Positions 10,978 through 27,356 of a stretch of DNA of 64,000 nucleotides are shown piece after piece. The position numbers were made by a program, and so were the translations under genes. How positions within the stretch are numbered: the first letter of the stretch is position 1; every line of letters begins with the position of its first letter. This DNA is from Costus lasius (taxonomy: Eukaryota > Streptophyta > Magnoliopsida > Zingiberales > Costaceae): contig CM050447.1 of assembly GCA_027563935.2 (NCBI GenBank), positions 16,818,001 to 16,882,000 of the forward strand, given 5' to 3'. Under the pieces are notes generated by a model that saw only the letters and a program-made list of their open reading frames with translations, was not told the DNA's origin and ran no database searches.

Positions 10978-12497
10978 GATACCCAGAAGAAGGACTCTCC
11001 ATACACAAAGTATCTCTGCTCTACCCATCCTATACCAACACATCATCTATCATTTGATCCGAGGTGTCGGATCTCCTTGGCACAACCCTACAGCTAAGGC
11101 GTTCACCAACAAGAGCACTCCATAGGAGTCTCTCTTACTTCCATTCCTTGACTCCTTGCTCTCAATGCACGGCTCGAGGCAAGGGAAATCCTCATCGTAT
11201 ATCTGTATCTCATACCGATAAGACCTCACAGCTATCTCTGCCTTGACGAAAAGTTCGCGGCCAAAGATTGCTTCGTAGTCTGGAAGATTCGGAATCTTCA
11301 CATGGCAGCGGCCCTGCCAACTGCTGATTACGATATTCATATCGTACGATACCCCGAAGGTCTCGTGGTCTACTGTACCGACCGATCTCTCTCGGTCCTG
11401 TGATGAGGATGTTTAAAGCCCACCACTCTTAGCTGCTCTCGACGAACCACTTTGTGTGACCTGACTCACACACGAAATTTTCACGGAATTGTAGGGAGGG
11501 TTCTACAATACCTGCGATCCAATCGGATTGCATATGTTCCCAGGAAACTCGTCCAACATCGTAACTTAGCCACGCCTAAGTCTCGTCCTCTCCGAAGGCG
11601 TCCCATACCACCCCCGTCGAAGACTAACCTAGCTTGCCCCAATTACCATTTTGTCCCTAGGTCTCCTCCACTCGTACAGGCGTCCCTAGATGCCGAGGAA
11701 CCCCGGACTGTTTACAAGGATTTCTCCTTCCTGTCCTCCCAAGCTTCCCTCACATATGACGTCCCTTTATGCGAAGTTGGCTCAGTTGGACCAAGGAGAG
11801 GGATCTCTTTTGTTTTAGTTGGACCTCGTTCATTCTCCTTGTTCCCAAATAGCAGTTTTAGAGTCTGCTATCTCTTCCTCAAATTTGTCTCCGGAGAGAT
11901 TCGCGATGTAAGCCTGGGCTTGCTCCCCCTCGGGGATCTGAATAGAGTGGGAATATGTCACCATATCCCGGAGGAGTTCACAACTTCCGTGGGGCAACAC
12001 ACCCCTCCAACCTGTGGGTTATGGGTCCACTCCCACGACGTACGTGAACCCTATTGGTTAACGGGGCTGGATCCAGGTCCGGGCCCCGCCCAATCCCGTA
12101 CCCCGACCCGAATAACCGGAGCGCTCAAGTGGGCCGTGAACTGCAATGTGAGTCGTCGCACGACGGTCTCTTGGCCGCAATCGGCCATGGTCGATGCTAT
12201 CGAAGCCGCCATAGCGCGCTTCAGAATCGCATCGTATAAGAAGCTTTGGACGAGGGAGTGGATCCTGCCACAAGCTCTATCATGTGGTCGATCCCTCTCC
12301 TCCTTTTTCTCGGCTCCGTGCTTCCAATGCACGGCACGAGACAACAAGAGTCCCCAGTGAGTCAAGTCACCTGAGCTACGAGACGCTCAATATCTAACAG
12401 AGACGCCATCTGCACACGCGCAGCGGGTCCGTCAAAATGTACGTACAACGCTCGTACGAGTTGGAACGTGCAGGAAACCTCGGCTCTGATACCAAGC
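10978..12497 (-). mobile_element. Internal remnant of a minus-strand Gypsy-type element
   Basis: Read on the minus strand, 12494-12482 is TGGTATCAGAGCC, a Met-tRNA primer site just inside an LTR end. Downstream comes a broken gag-like start (ATGGCGTCTCTG... near 12415, stopped within about 15 codons). The stretch from about 11900 down to 11430 is clearly homologous to the 3' untranslated region of gag-only element A (30480-30890), for example the CCAACTAAAACAAAAGAGAT block. No protease, reverse transcriptase or integrase is recognised. A 96-codon minus frame at 11050-11340 is not identified. The element appears interrupted at 10977 by the Copia insertion, its left part lying off the window. 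Confidence 0.65.
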
Positions 12498-13413
12498 TGT
12501 CACGCCCTCAATTACGGTAATATTTTTTTGTGAATTTTCACGTGAGTCAATACTTGACTCGAGTCCAAATATATCACAACGGTCGAAACCGCAGGATCGG
12601 GCGCGACGGGCGGAGTCGATTCCACGAACCGATTCCCAGCCCGACAAAGGACTCAATACGGATCACTGTCATTCCAGCATAACTCGATCAACGCTGACGA
12701 ACCATCGAGGACCGGTGTCGTCAAATCAAGCCGGGTTCAAATGAACCCAAAAGGGACGCGTATCCGACCGCGTCGGACGAGGTCCACAACAGAATTCGAA
12801 CACACTCGCTCGTCCACAAATCAAGCTGGCACCCGGCGATCAGGATAGCTATTCACCCGGCGTCGCACGCCGGTGAAAGAAAGAACTCAGCTGGCTCCTC
12901 TCTCGCACGCCGGCGAAGAGGTCGGACGACACTCCGCAAACTATGCCACTCGTAGGTGACGGGGAAGCTTACGGCCTCGTCCTCCTCGCGCGTAGGCGAG
13001 AACGGCCAAAGTGGAAAGAACACCCGTGGGTGTCCAACCACGTCGCACCCCGGCGAAATACCGGTGCGGGAAGGCTTGCTCGCACGTGGGTGAGCCCGAG
13101 CCCAGTAACAGAAGAGAACTAGAGGAGATGGTGGCACGGGCCACCCTCGCTGCACCACCGCCGGAAAGAAGATTCGCCCGCTCGCCGACGAACGCGGGTA
13201 GCCGACGGACGATGGCCGCCGGCAACTGGTTGGGAATAGCTCTGACACCGGTAGGAAGACTTGCAATGGCAACAGAGGCGGCGGAGGAGAAACTGCTCGA
13301 ACGACGGAAGTACGACTCCTTCACGCGCTCGAACGAAGGCGATGCCAGGTGGAAGTGGGGCGAATATATCCCTTTTAGTTTCATCATCAAAGAAAGTGAT
13401 AGTCATTTTAACA
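12498..13413 (-). repeat. LTR of the minus-strand Gypsy-type element
   Basis: On the plus strand it begins TGTCACGCCC, so the LTR ends ...GGGCGTGACA in element orientation beside the primer site. The other terminus is placed at TTAACA (13408-13413), giving TGTTAA...TGACA and 916 bp. GC-rich inside, AT-rich at the outer end. The outer edge is an inference because no partner LTR or target duplication is visible. Confidence 0.6.
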
Positions 13414-14353
13414 GTGCAATTAAAGCAAACCGCTATGCTTTAATTCTGACAAATATAACCACCTAATAACTTTAAAATCAAGAACATTAAAAACAGCAGT
13501 GAAAAGCATTATCTATCTAATTCTATCATGTAAACTTGAGCAAATAATGTGTGATAAAATGCGTTCATCACCTAGTTACAGTGAAGTTATCGACAACACT
13601 GGTCAAATCCAATGAAGCACAATTGAAATTTGTAAGATTGAGAAGATACTAAATGGAATAAAAAAACGACGATACTTATAATATTCACGCTTTTTAAAAA
13701 CGACCAAGCATAAATTCCTATTCAGAGCATTCATTAATGACCTTTATTTTTAAAGACCATACAAGGTACTAGTAGAGCTCGAACTTTGATCTAGTAGACA
13801 TTCCGGTATTTAGATACAAACTATTTGATTCTCTACTAAAATCCTACAAACATATTTTATACATTTGGTCACGATTTATTACCAATCTAACCAAACACGA
13901 CCTGGACCAATGGCTTCCTTATTATGCTTGCTCTTGTTGCAAGGTTGCATCAATATTAAGGTACAGATTATCCAGCATAAAATTCACTTCTAAGCTTACC
14001 TTTGCTAAAAACAATCACTTACTGATGCGTAACCGACAAGAATGATTCACATTCTAAGATACCCAATCACGCAACATCATCTGATGATGAAACAAGAAAA
14101 TTTCACTGACAACGGATGACAGTTTATCCTTGCCAGTTGATTTACTGGATCACATTGGTGTGCTATCCTACTCGGTACATGAATTCAAATGATGGAATCT
14201 ACCAGGCAAAAACTTCATAACAAGTAATGCTGACTACTTGATCACGCAATGAATCGCATTGTCATATTAGATGAACCAAGTTCAGAAAACAAACTACAGC
14301 GGTCTCCATCTCAGTATAACCAACAAAGATACAGTAAATGACATCAAAGAAAC
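13414..14353. other. Intergenic DNA, no gene recognised
   Basis: AT-rich sequence between the Gypsy LTR and the 3' end of the eL42 gene. Its right part should contain that gene's 3' UTR and poly(A) signals. No reading frame or repeat was recognised. Confidence 0.5.
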
Positions 14354-16991
14354 CTAGAAGAGAGAAGTTCCCTTCCCTTTCTTGTCTCCGCCAATCTCAA
14401 AATGCTTGCATCTCTGCAAAGAGAATGAAAATGATATTAATTAGAGAAAAAATGAAGTAAAGAAGCAGTCAATAACAGAGCTGTACTTTTATAGGATGCT
14501 GTGAATAATGCTTGCAACTCTGGCATTGAAGCTTTAAGACAATCTTCTTGGTTGTTTTTGCCTGACAGTTGAGAAACTAGTATTAGCACACAAGCACGCT
14601 TTTTGTGATCTAATAGCCCAAAGAAATTTTTTGATAATTGAAATTTGAAAAGCTTCAATTACATTGAAGAGCAAGGTATACCTTCTTGTGGAAAACAGGC
14701 TTGGTCTGTCCACCATAACCAGATTGCTTCCTGTCATAACGGCGCTTTCCTTGAGCAGAGAGGCTATCTTTTCCCTTCTTGTACTGTGTAACTTTGTGAA
14801 GGGTGTGCTTCCTGCAAGCTTTGTTCTTGCAGTATGTTTTCTTTGTCTTCGGAACGTTTACCTGTATGAATAGTTTAACTTTGCACTCCATCATTAAGAA
14901 ACAAATGTGAAGAGAGGCTTAACAATAGCTATGAAGTTGTGGCTAAGAGAAAGAAAGAAAGACCGCAACAGAAAACACTCAATGCTTATAGAAGTTTTGA
15001 TTTACCATGTTCTCTGACATTTTGGTTAACAAACTTCTTATCAAGGCAATGTTACCAAGTAAAATACTGAGTACTGGACTTAGCTCTAGCAACAATATCT
15101 TACAATTTGTAAATTGTTGTACCCATACCAGAGAAGTATTCAATACCTATAGATATTGAAGACGATCCAACAAAGCCAAATTAAATTAATCAGCCTGGCT
15201 TCCAATCCAATGACGTGAAGTTGAAACTCCTACATGAGTATTAACTAGTTTAAGTTGACATGAGTGATGTTGTTAAAAATACGTTTAAAAATATGTTTAG
15301 GGTCTTAAGATCTTCCAATCTTACAACCCAAATTAGGCAATGAATATGAGATCTAAAATATGATAGGATCTTACGATCCCATCCATCCAGGTTTTAGAAT
15401 CGGGTAGGATCTTCCAATCCTACGATCATAAATTAACATGTACTATTATACCAAAAATTAATTTTTCATCTATAATTGTCATCATTTGCTTTTTTTGATG
15501 AACATTCATCAACTTACACTCTTTGTCATCTTTAACTATATTTATTGACTTCGACTATTTGTCATAATGAACTTTGTAGTCTTTGCCATCTTTATTTAGC
15601 ACCTTTATGTCATTTTTCTTATTTACATTGTCATTATCATATATATCTTTATCTTCGTCATCTTTCATACTTTTGTCTTGTTGTCTTCAATTTCCTAATT
15701 TTGTTATTTCTAGTTTTATTGCACATATTTGTTGTATTCATCTTCTATAAACTTGTCTCTATCATTATTACCTCACAAATATTTAATTTCACAATTTTAT
15801 ACCATACAACACATATATTTGAATAATAGTATATATGTTGGAAGTATATAATTTAACATTGGTGCATGATACTAGACAGATATTTATTAAATTTTATTAT
15901 TTATTACTTATTATGATCCAATCCTACATTCTGATCTTGTAAAGTCTCGACCATTCCTAGGTAGGATCTTGATCCTAACAACCGAGCAAATCGAAATCCT
16001 AACAACCGAGCCAACTTTCGATTGAGTTAGTATTAGTATCACACAACTAAGTGAATCTAGTTAGTTCAGGTCAAACATCTAGGGCGAAAGATAAAGAATA
16101 CTGCCTATATATAATAAGGCTACAAATTACTTGTTATCAAGGTTCTCAAATGGCATCCAGGGCGAGACCACAAGTATGCAACCACGGCTATTAAAATTCA
16201 AGGACTTGTAGCTCAATTCTATCACGTATCTCGATTCCAGGTCAAAGTTAGTTTAAAACATCAAATACTAGTCAGAGGGGTGTAAAGCTTCTTCCTAGTA
16301 CTAGTTTTTATTACTTACGACTCTTTCTCATAAAAATTGCTATAAAAATATTTGTCAAATCATATAAATAGAAATTATGTGTAAGGATAACACGAGAATT
16401 GATTAAAGTATACAAATCCTCTCGATTTCTTAGTACATTTATTTGACTACCAAAGACCAAAAAAAAAAAAATGAACCATCACAAGCAAATAAAAAGAACG
16501 TCTATATTTACTGAAGTAGCAACAGAAACAACTAATTCACATAAATCGATACGAAAAGGTCAAAAAGGTGAAAAATGAGAAAAGTTAACTATCTGGAAAT
16601 TTCGCGAATCCATCAGCAGTGGTACGCAGACAATGCGAAATGCAGTGAAAAGAAAATTATCGCGTAAAAAGAAGGGCTTAAATCCACTAGAACAGCAATA
16701 TATTTAACTAAAAAAGCAAGGGAAATATCGAGTGTAAACATAAGAAAGAATAAACACAGCAAACGTATTATTCGATGTCGAAGTTTCTTCTTTAAAAAAA
16801 AAGGTTCCTTTTATCGTTCACAATCCCCACTCCAACATCATGCATCGCCGAAAACAAAAATCAATGAAGATACAGCAATTAAATCATAAAAGAAAAGGTT
16901 TTGAATCTGATCTGATACTATAAAACTTAAAACCAGCACGCAGATCGACTAAACCCAAGGTAAGAAAGAAGAACAATCATACAAGTACCAT
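14354..16991 (-). CDS. RPL36A: 60S ribosomal protein eL42 (L36a/L44)
   Basis: Encodes a 105-residue basic protein of the cytosolic large subunit that lies at the E site. Coding exons (minus): 16991-16989 (ATG only), 14861-14682, 14561-14487, 14413-14354, totalling 318 bases with stop. All junctions are GT-AG and all introns fall between codons. The protein shows the family's N-terminus ([11 protein letters not shown]), the [17 protein letters not shown] block, [21 protein letters not shown] split around the second junction, and zinc-binding cysteines in TYCKNKAC and LQCQSC...[10 protein letters not shown]. The proline of TKPVF is the residue linked to cycloheximide sensitivity in the family. 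The ATG at 16991 is preferred over one near 15005 because a ribosomal-protein-like promoter lies just upstream; intron 1 is then 2127 bp. Looks fully functional. Confidence 0.95.
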
Positions 16992-17170
16992 GACTGCAGT
17001 CCTGTGTTAGGGTTGCCGCCTCCGAATCCTTCAAAGAAGAACCGACCCTCTGTTAGTTAGGGCCTATGAAGCGTATAGATTTTAAATACCAAATTTTTAA
17101 TTATGGGCTTTGGGTCATTGCTGCCGGGAGGTTCAATAGAAGAAGCCCATTTAAAATGTGGAATAGATTT
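16992..17170 (-). promoter_or_regulatory. 5' UTR and promoter of the eL42 gene with site II motifs
   Basis: On the minus strand, ATGGGCTT (near 17147-17154), AAGCCCAT (near 17102-17109) and AGGCCCTAA (near 17061-17069) resemble TGGGCY site II and telo-box-like elements. In plants these mark ribosomal protein and other growth-linked genes. They lie 70-165 bases upstream of the start codon. Co-expression with other ribosomal protein genes is inferred. Confidence 0.55.
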
Positions 17171-17717
17171 GGGTCTCAAACTTATATACTTGATTCGAGC
17201 TCAAGGTGAATCAAAGCTTAATTATATGTCGAAGAACTAAATTATTAAGCGACTTTGGCTAATTAATGAATGAATTATTCGATAGTTTAATATAATTTTT
17301 ATAAAAAGTTGGGAAATTAAGTAGCTTGCTTGTTTTCGTTTTGAGCGAGAAACATTAGAAAGAAATTAAGCCCAATGTTAAGACGTGTATTTCTCATTGA
17401 CTTTATTTTTTTTTTTGACATGAGCCTTGTTGACATGAGCCATGGAGGTAAACGATGGTGATTAGGCGAGGGACGAAGGTTGAAGGGCCTCCCTTAACCA
17501 CCAACCAAGGAGGAAAGTGGCGGTGGTGAAGGGGGCCGGCCAAGGATCCTTTACTTGTCCTCCTTTTTTATACTTATCCCTGCGTTGACTTTGTCTCGTC
17601 CTTAATTCCTCGCCTATTGATTACTGGACGTTTGGTAAATGAGGGGAGATGGTTGACCGACCGATCGTGCGAGGAATGTGTTTGCAATTGGATGGTGCAA
17701 AACGATTGGCTCCCTTG
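17171..17717. other. Intergenic DNA left of the hAT element
   Basis: AT-rich to about 17400, then mixed composition. It may hold distal promoter sequence of the eL42 gene. No gene recognised. Confidence 0.4.
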
Positions 17718-18284
17718 AGCAGAGGTAGAGGTGGCCATGGGCCGTGCCCGGGCCGGCCCGGGCCCGGGCCCGCCTCGGCCCGCCTGCTGTTGTGCCGTGC
17801 CAGGCACGGCCCGATTGTAATCGTGCCGTGCCGGGCACGGCACGACAGCAAAATGCCTGGGCCCGGCACGGCCCGCGGCACGTTTAACCGTGCCGGCCCA
17901 GGCACGGTTAAGTTTTTGGCCGGGCCCGGATCCGGCACGCGGGCCGAATCCGGCACGCGGGCCAGATTCGGCACGCGGGCCAGATTCGGCCCGCGGGCTA
18001 TGATCGGCCCAGCGGGCCGTGCCTGGCACGGCCCGAATGTGGCCCACGGGCCGACTTTGGCCCATGGGCTGACTTTGGCCCGAATTATGTATTTTGAATA
18101 AATTTTTTAAAAAAAATATTTAATTTTTATTTAGTTAATTATTTTATTTTAAACATATATAATTTTAATTTTAATATATTTTATTAAATTAATATTAATT
18201 TATTTATTAACAATACTAACAACACATGATTAAAGTTAAAACCAACTCGATTAAATTTCATATTCATAAATTATACATTTAAGC

Positions 18285-18821
18285 TTAAATCAATTGCCGA
18301 CATAATGGGCATACACAATTGACCCGTAGCCAACTACGCAAGCAGCTACTATGGAAGATATGCGAGCATTGTGTTAAGCATACTTGCGCTCCGTACTCCA
18401 TCTTCTCTATGCATATTGCGCACTCCATGTTTTCAGCTCTACCTCCTTCTTCAATAATAAAAAACTCAAGTGACTCTTGTGCTTGGTTTGTTTCGATATA
18501 TTGCTCCGGCTCATCGTTGATATTATCACTATCCTCCTCACTATCACTTATTTCAAAGTCATCAACCTCTATCTCAATCTCAACCCCAGAAGGAGAGGGA
18601 GAAGCCAAAAATTCTTGTCTTGCATGATCAGATAAATGGATAAAGTGTTCTTCAAACCTGAATACATCAATTCGTATAATTTGACTAACACGTTCGATAA
18701 TACTTAAAATAGTGATTCTCCATTGATCAGCATTGAAGAAATTTAAGGTAGATGTAAGGAAAATTGAACGTTGAGAATTTGGCATAATGAGAATTATCTT
18801 CACTCTTCTATTATCTGTCAT
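18285..18821 (-). CDS. RING-H2 finger protein inside a hAT element
   Basis: A 178-codon uninterrupted frame with an ATG at 18821. The C-terminal RING-H2 domain has its eight ligands in place: C134-x2-C137, C152-x-H154-x2-H157-x2-C160, C171-x2-C174, ending seven residues before the stop. An acidic stretch (residues ~80-115, SDSEEDSDN) precedes it. No membrane segment is seen. RING-H2 proteins of this form usually act as E3 ubiquitin ligases, so that activity is inferred. A minus-strand TATAAATT near 19137-19144 and a possible donor (AAGTAAGT) near 18897 suggest its own promoter and a spliced leader, though these may be leftovers of the ancestral transposase gene. Intactness within a mobile element suggests recent capture or selection. 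Confidence 0.75.
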   Translation of the reverse strand: MTDNRRVKIILIMPNSQRSIFLTSTLNFFNADQWRITILSIIERVSQIIRIDVFRFEEHFIHLSDHARQEFLASPSPSGVEIEIEVDDFEISDSEEDSDNINDEPEQYIETNQAQESLEFFIIEEGGRAENMECAICIEKMEYGAQVCLTQCSHIFHSSCLRSWLRVNCVCPLCRQLI

Positions 18822-18952
18822 TTTTCTCTATGTCTCGTGCTCGTGCTCACCACGTGATAATTATATTATAAAAGTAAATTAATTTAATACTTACTTGATT
18901 TTCTCCACGTCTAGTCACGTAGTGAGCACGATACATAGAAAAAAATGACTAG
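18820..18952. repeat. Inverted repeat at the start of the RING-H2 frame
   Basis: 18820-18860 and 18913-18950 are imperfect inverted copies: GTCATTTTTCTCTATG ... GAGCACGATACATAGA, with CACGTG and CACGTA facing each other. The start codon of the RING-H2 frame lies in the left arm. Confidence 0.55.
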
Positions 18953-19610
18953 TCTAGACCGAGAGAGCATTGAATTCTTGATGGCTAAAGAGAAGCTTAA
19001 GTTTGAGTTCAATTAAGAAACTAATTGTAACTCAAGACTTAGAAAAGAGATTAAGAAAGTATTAAGAGAGAATGAGAAATTATTACAAAGATAGTTGGAA
19101 ACTTGTGTGAAGAAATGAGAGGGTTGGGGGGTCAATTTATAGGGATGAATTGGGTGTATAATTACATATTTATACCCTATTTTTAATTATTAAAAGGGGA
19201 TAAAATGGTAATTTTATACCATAAAGACAATTATATCCCTAACTTTTAAAATTTTTATAATTATTATAAGGGTATTTAGGTAAAAATGCTGCCCGTGCCC
19301 GTGCCGTGCCTGGCCCGGGTTCGTGCCGTGCCCGGCCCGGCCCGCGTGCCGTGCCTGGCCCGGGTTCGTGCCGTGCCCGGCCCGGCCCGCGTGCCGTGCC
19401 TGGCCCGGGTCCGTGCCGTGCCCGGCCCGGCACGCCTGCGGGCCGTGCCAGGCACGGCCCGCGGTCCGCGAAGGCTCGGCCCAGCACGGCCCGAGCCGGG
19501 CCACGGGCCGCCCGCGGCCCGTTGACTTGGTCAACGGGCCGGGCCGTGCCCGGCCCGTGTCGTGCCGGGCCGCGGGCCGGCCCGGCCCGTTGGCCACCTC
19601 TAAGCAGAGG

Positions 19611-19939
19611 TGTATTTCAAAGGAAAGAGGTTGATTGACTTTTGAATAATTCAATAACCAGAATTCATTCTTATATACGAAAGAATGCTGTGATACTATA
19701 ATTTCATTTACACGAAAACTGTATATTATCACATAAAACAAAAAAGAAATATTCAATCGATTGACATTCCCAATAGCTCCAACCATCTAAATTCTTGGCT
19801 TTCAAATTAAATATTTGCTATTGTTAGTATCACTTGGAAATCTAATATTAGCAATTGAGCTAAGGGGATGCAGCTTTTCATTCTTAAGAACAACTCCTCC
19901 AGCCATATCATAAACCAGAATTTAGAATGCTTTCCTTTC
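19611..19939. other. Short intergenic gap
   Basis: AT-rich DNA between the hAT element and the glutamate receptor-like stop codon. It probably includes that gene's 3' UTR. Nothing else seen. Confidence 0.5.
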
Positions 19940-24793
<4,854 letters not shown>

Positions 24794-26236
24794 TCTTCAA
24801 CAAGAAAACACAGTTTTTTTTTTCTTTTGCTCTTTTATGGATGAAATGGCATGGAAGCTATATGAACCTCCATGAAAAGAAGATGAGAGGGGAATAGAGA
24901 ATAAGGACTCAACTCAACTAAGCAAGAAACTCATGTCAATTCGAAGGAAAGGATAATAAGGGGAAAATATCAAAGCCAATTGTGTTTAAAAAAGAGGGAT
25001 TCACAGGGAGATGTGTTCTCGTTGGTTGCCACATTTTAAAGAAGACAGGTGATGGCCTTGTACTGACATATACAACTGTGGTGGGTGGGCAGCCAATGAG
25101 AATCTAATGCTTGCTAGAAATTGGATAAAGAATGAACAACTGGATGAACATACAAAGATATTTTAATGCCATAGTATTTGGAGTATTGAGTGCGAAAAAG
25201 AATCCCTTGCCTCTCCAATCCATGTTGGCTGAGTACTCTACAGTCAAAGAATCTATACTTTCTTAGAGGATTGACAAGCATTATTGAAAAAAAAAAAGGA
25301 CATGAAAAATACCTTTAATGACTTTTGTGATCTATCTATCAAACAAACCCTTTTCTTTTCTTTTCTTTTTCTTTTTCATTTTCATTTGTTTTACTGAAAC
25401 CATAACTCCTAGGGCTCAGAAGAAGATTAAAGCTTCTTTGTGCTCGAGTTCTTCATAATGTCAAGTAGGAAGATAAGCATTACCTCAGTAAAAATGGGAA
25501 AGCGCGATTGAATCGGCTAATAATTTACATGGGGTAGCGTTGACTTGTCTCATGCCCGATCTGGTTGACAATAATTGCGACCATCTTCTCCAAACATTTT
25601 CCTTCTGCCATTAGGGTTTCCATCTTCTTGGTTCCTTCCATCACCATTTCTCGATCGTTGTCCAAAGGTTACTGTCCTTTTTCGGTTTCCAGTCTATTCA
25701 ACATAAATTAGTTGTTTCCTTCAGTGATGTGGGGACTTTTCTGAAATTAGAACAACCATTTTTCTTTGGCTAAAAAAAAATCACGGCTCAAACTTTATCC
25801 CAAGATGATCTCCCAAAAGATTATATATAATTCTCTAAGAAATTATTTAAAAACCTCAAATTTACAGGGATACGTTGACTACTAAAGTCAGATATTGATG
25901 CAAAATTCTACGTGTTTGTCTGAAGGAAAGTCTACGTGCGTGTCCCTATTAGTTATTTTTCAAGGACGTGATGTAACAGGTCTGGAAGATAGTAGTTAGA
26001 ATTGTACGAATAGCAGGTGAAAATTTAATCAATTTTATTGAAGAACTCGTCTGAGCATACAATGAACGTGGATAGCTCTCTGGACCAATCACATTCCTCA
26101 ACGGGTATTGGTCTTCGTGTTCGGGACCTGGAGGTCTCAGCTGTTTACAGCTCCTTGCCTTGCCAAATGTCAAATGCCTAAGTCTCATTATTAAATATGT
26201 TATTTCTAGGTGGGTTACATAAGCTTTTATAGTTTA
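24794..26236. other. Upstream region of the GLR gene
   Basis: No gene recognised. It should hold the GLR 5' UTR and promoter. Pyrimidine-rich runs (TTTTC repeats near 25350) are visible. The part from about 25950 to 26236 is not identified. Confidence 0.5.
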
Positions 26237-27150
26237 CCTATTAACATGCCCCAGCCTAAAACTACTCCAACGGACCTCTTGACCGGCGTAAAACTCTAAA
26301 TTTTTCAAGCATAAAATAACTCCCAAATTGGAAACCTTAATCGTCGTCCAAAATTTCTCCCTAAATCAGAAAACCGGAGAAAACTAAAACCCTAATTTAG
26401 AAAATACCTCTCATCAACCCTAATTGACCAAGTCAATCAAAATCGTCGTCAACGCCGCCCGCATTCGCCTTTGCTGACATCACACTGACGTCAGCTGCCC
26501 AATTTCGAAAACCGCCACGTTAATTAGGTTTTGCTGACGTCAGCTCTTACGTTAGCCGCCGATCGAATTCGCCGAATTCAATTTTGCTCGTTGACCACCT
26601 CGAGATGTTAACTTCTTCGAAGCGAACGTCGAATGCATTCGAGCTTTGTCTTCTGCACGCCTTCTCGCGTTCACCATCTCGCGTCGAACCCCGCCTGCGT
26701 TCGATGCTGCTGTCATTGGGGAGGATGATGGTAAGGATGCCACCTCGCCCCGACCTCAGTCACAGTCTGGCAGCCGCCTGCCGTCAAAAGCGCTCAAAAA
26801 CACTACCTCCACGTTGAAGAGCAAGAGGAAGAAGAAATATGAAGAATAAAAACACTACCGCCGTGCTCAAGGGTTCTCAGCGTCAGCATCTCCCTAGACG
26901 CAGAAAACACACCCCGAATCTACCCTAAGCTCGCCGGTGTTGATGCCGAAGAAGACGCTTGCTGCCTTGAAAACACACCCCGAATCTACCCTAAGCTCGT
27001 CGGTGTTGATGCCGAAGAAGATGCTTGCTGCCTTGCTTCCGAAAAGCCCGAAGATGAAGATGTTGATCGAATGGGGTGAGGGTGATTTGGGCTTGGGGCA
27101 AGCCTACTATCCTTGAGCACAGCCCGATAGTCCATGGGCCTAACACCTAT
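26237..27150 (-). mobile_element. Solo LTR, Gypsy-type, minus orientation
   Basis: A 904-bp LTR at 26242-27145 flanked by the 5-bp target-site duplication CCTAT (26237-26241 and 27146-27150). In its own orientation it starts TGTTAGGCCCATGG and ends GGGGCATGTTA, a slightly altered version of the TGACA end of related LTRs. The terminal segments resemble those of element B and the solo LTR at 50217-51471. No internal sequence remains, which is the signature of LTR-LTR recombination. Confidence 0.88.
26903..27034. repeat. 66-bp tandem duplication inside the solo LTR
   Basis: 26903-26968 and 26969-27034 are near-identical 66-bp copies (GAAAACACACCCCGAATC...), differing at a few sites such as CGCCGG/CGTCGG and GACGC/GATGC. 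Confidence 0.9.
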
Positions 27151-27356
27151 AATAGTCTTAAATTCTTGTGTCAAATAATTTAATTAAGTATATAAATATA
27201 TAAATACTTTCAAGCATTACCAATATGGGACTAAATAAATTCTCCTTATTGTCACAACAGAAATCCCTCCCGACGAGATGTTCAAGCATGAAGATTGAGA
27301 TTGTTGATTTAGTTTGAATAGTAGTTTTGCATGCATGATATGTGCAGGTGAGAAAA

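Larger units (their letters stand above)
17718..19610. mobile_element. Non-autonomous hAT transposon with RING-H2 cargo
   Basis: A perfect 8-bp target-site duplication, AGCAGAGG, lies at 17718-17725 and 19603-19610. Between them is an 1877-bp element with perfect 12-bp terminal inverted repeats TAGAGGTGGCCA. Both ends carry several hundred bases of GC-rich subterminal repeats (GGCCCGGGCC/CGTGCC units, 17740-18075 and 19285-19585), the layout by which Ac/Ds-type hAT transposases recognise their ends. No BED zinc finger, RNase H-like transposase or hAT dimerisation segment is seen. The only coding region is the RING-H2 frame on the minus strand, so movement would need a transposase supplied elsewhere. 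Intact duplications imply a fairly recent insertion. Confidence 0.93.

Noticed and set aside
11452..12360. 302-codon plus-strand open frame
   Set aside because: No recognisable domain. It lies antisense to the Gypsy-type remnant, whose primer site, LTR end and homology to element A set the orientation; GC-rich sequence explains the openness.
12853..13466. Several 95-151 codon frames on both strands
   Set aside because: They fall in the GC-rich part of an LTR and have no recognisable domains.
15480..15680. Possible CRISPR-like array of TTTGTCATCTTTA phrases
   Set aside because: Spacing and sequence are irregular, and this is a plant intron; degenerate simple repeat.
17574..18101. Overlapping frames on both strands rich in G, P, A and R
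   Set aside because: Products of the GC-rich subterminal repeats of the hAT element; open in several frames because of composition. The same holds for 19214-19786.
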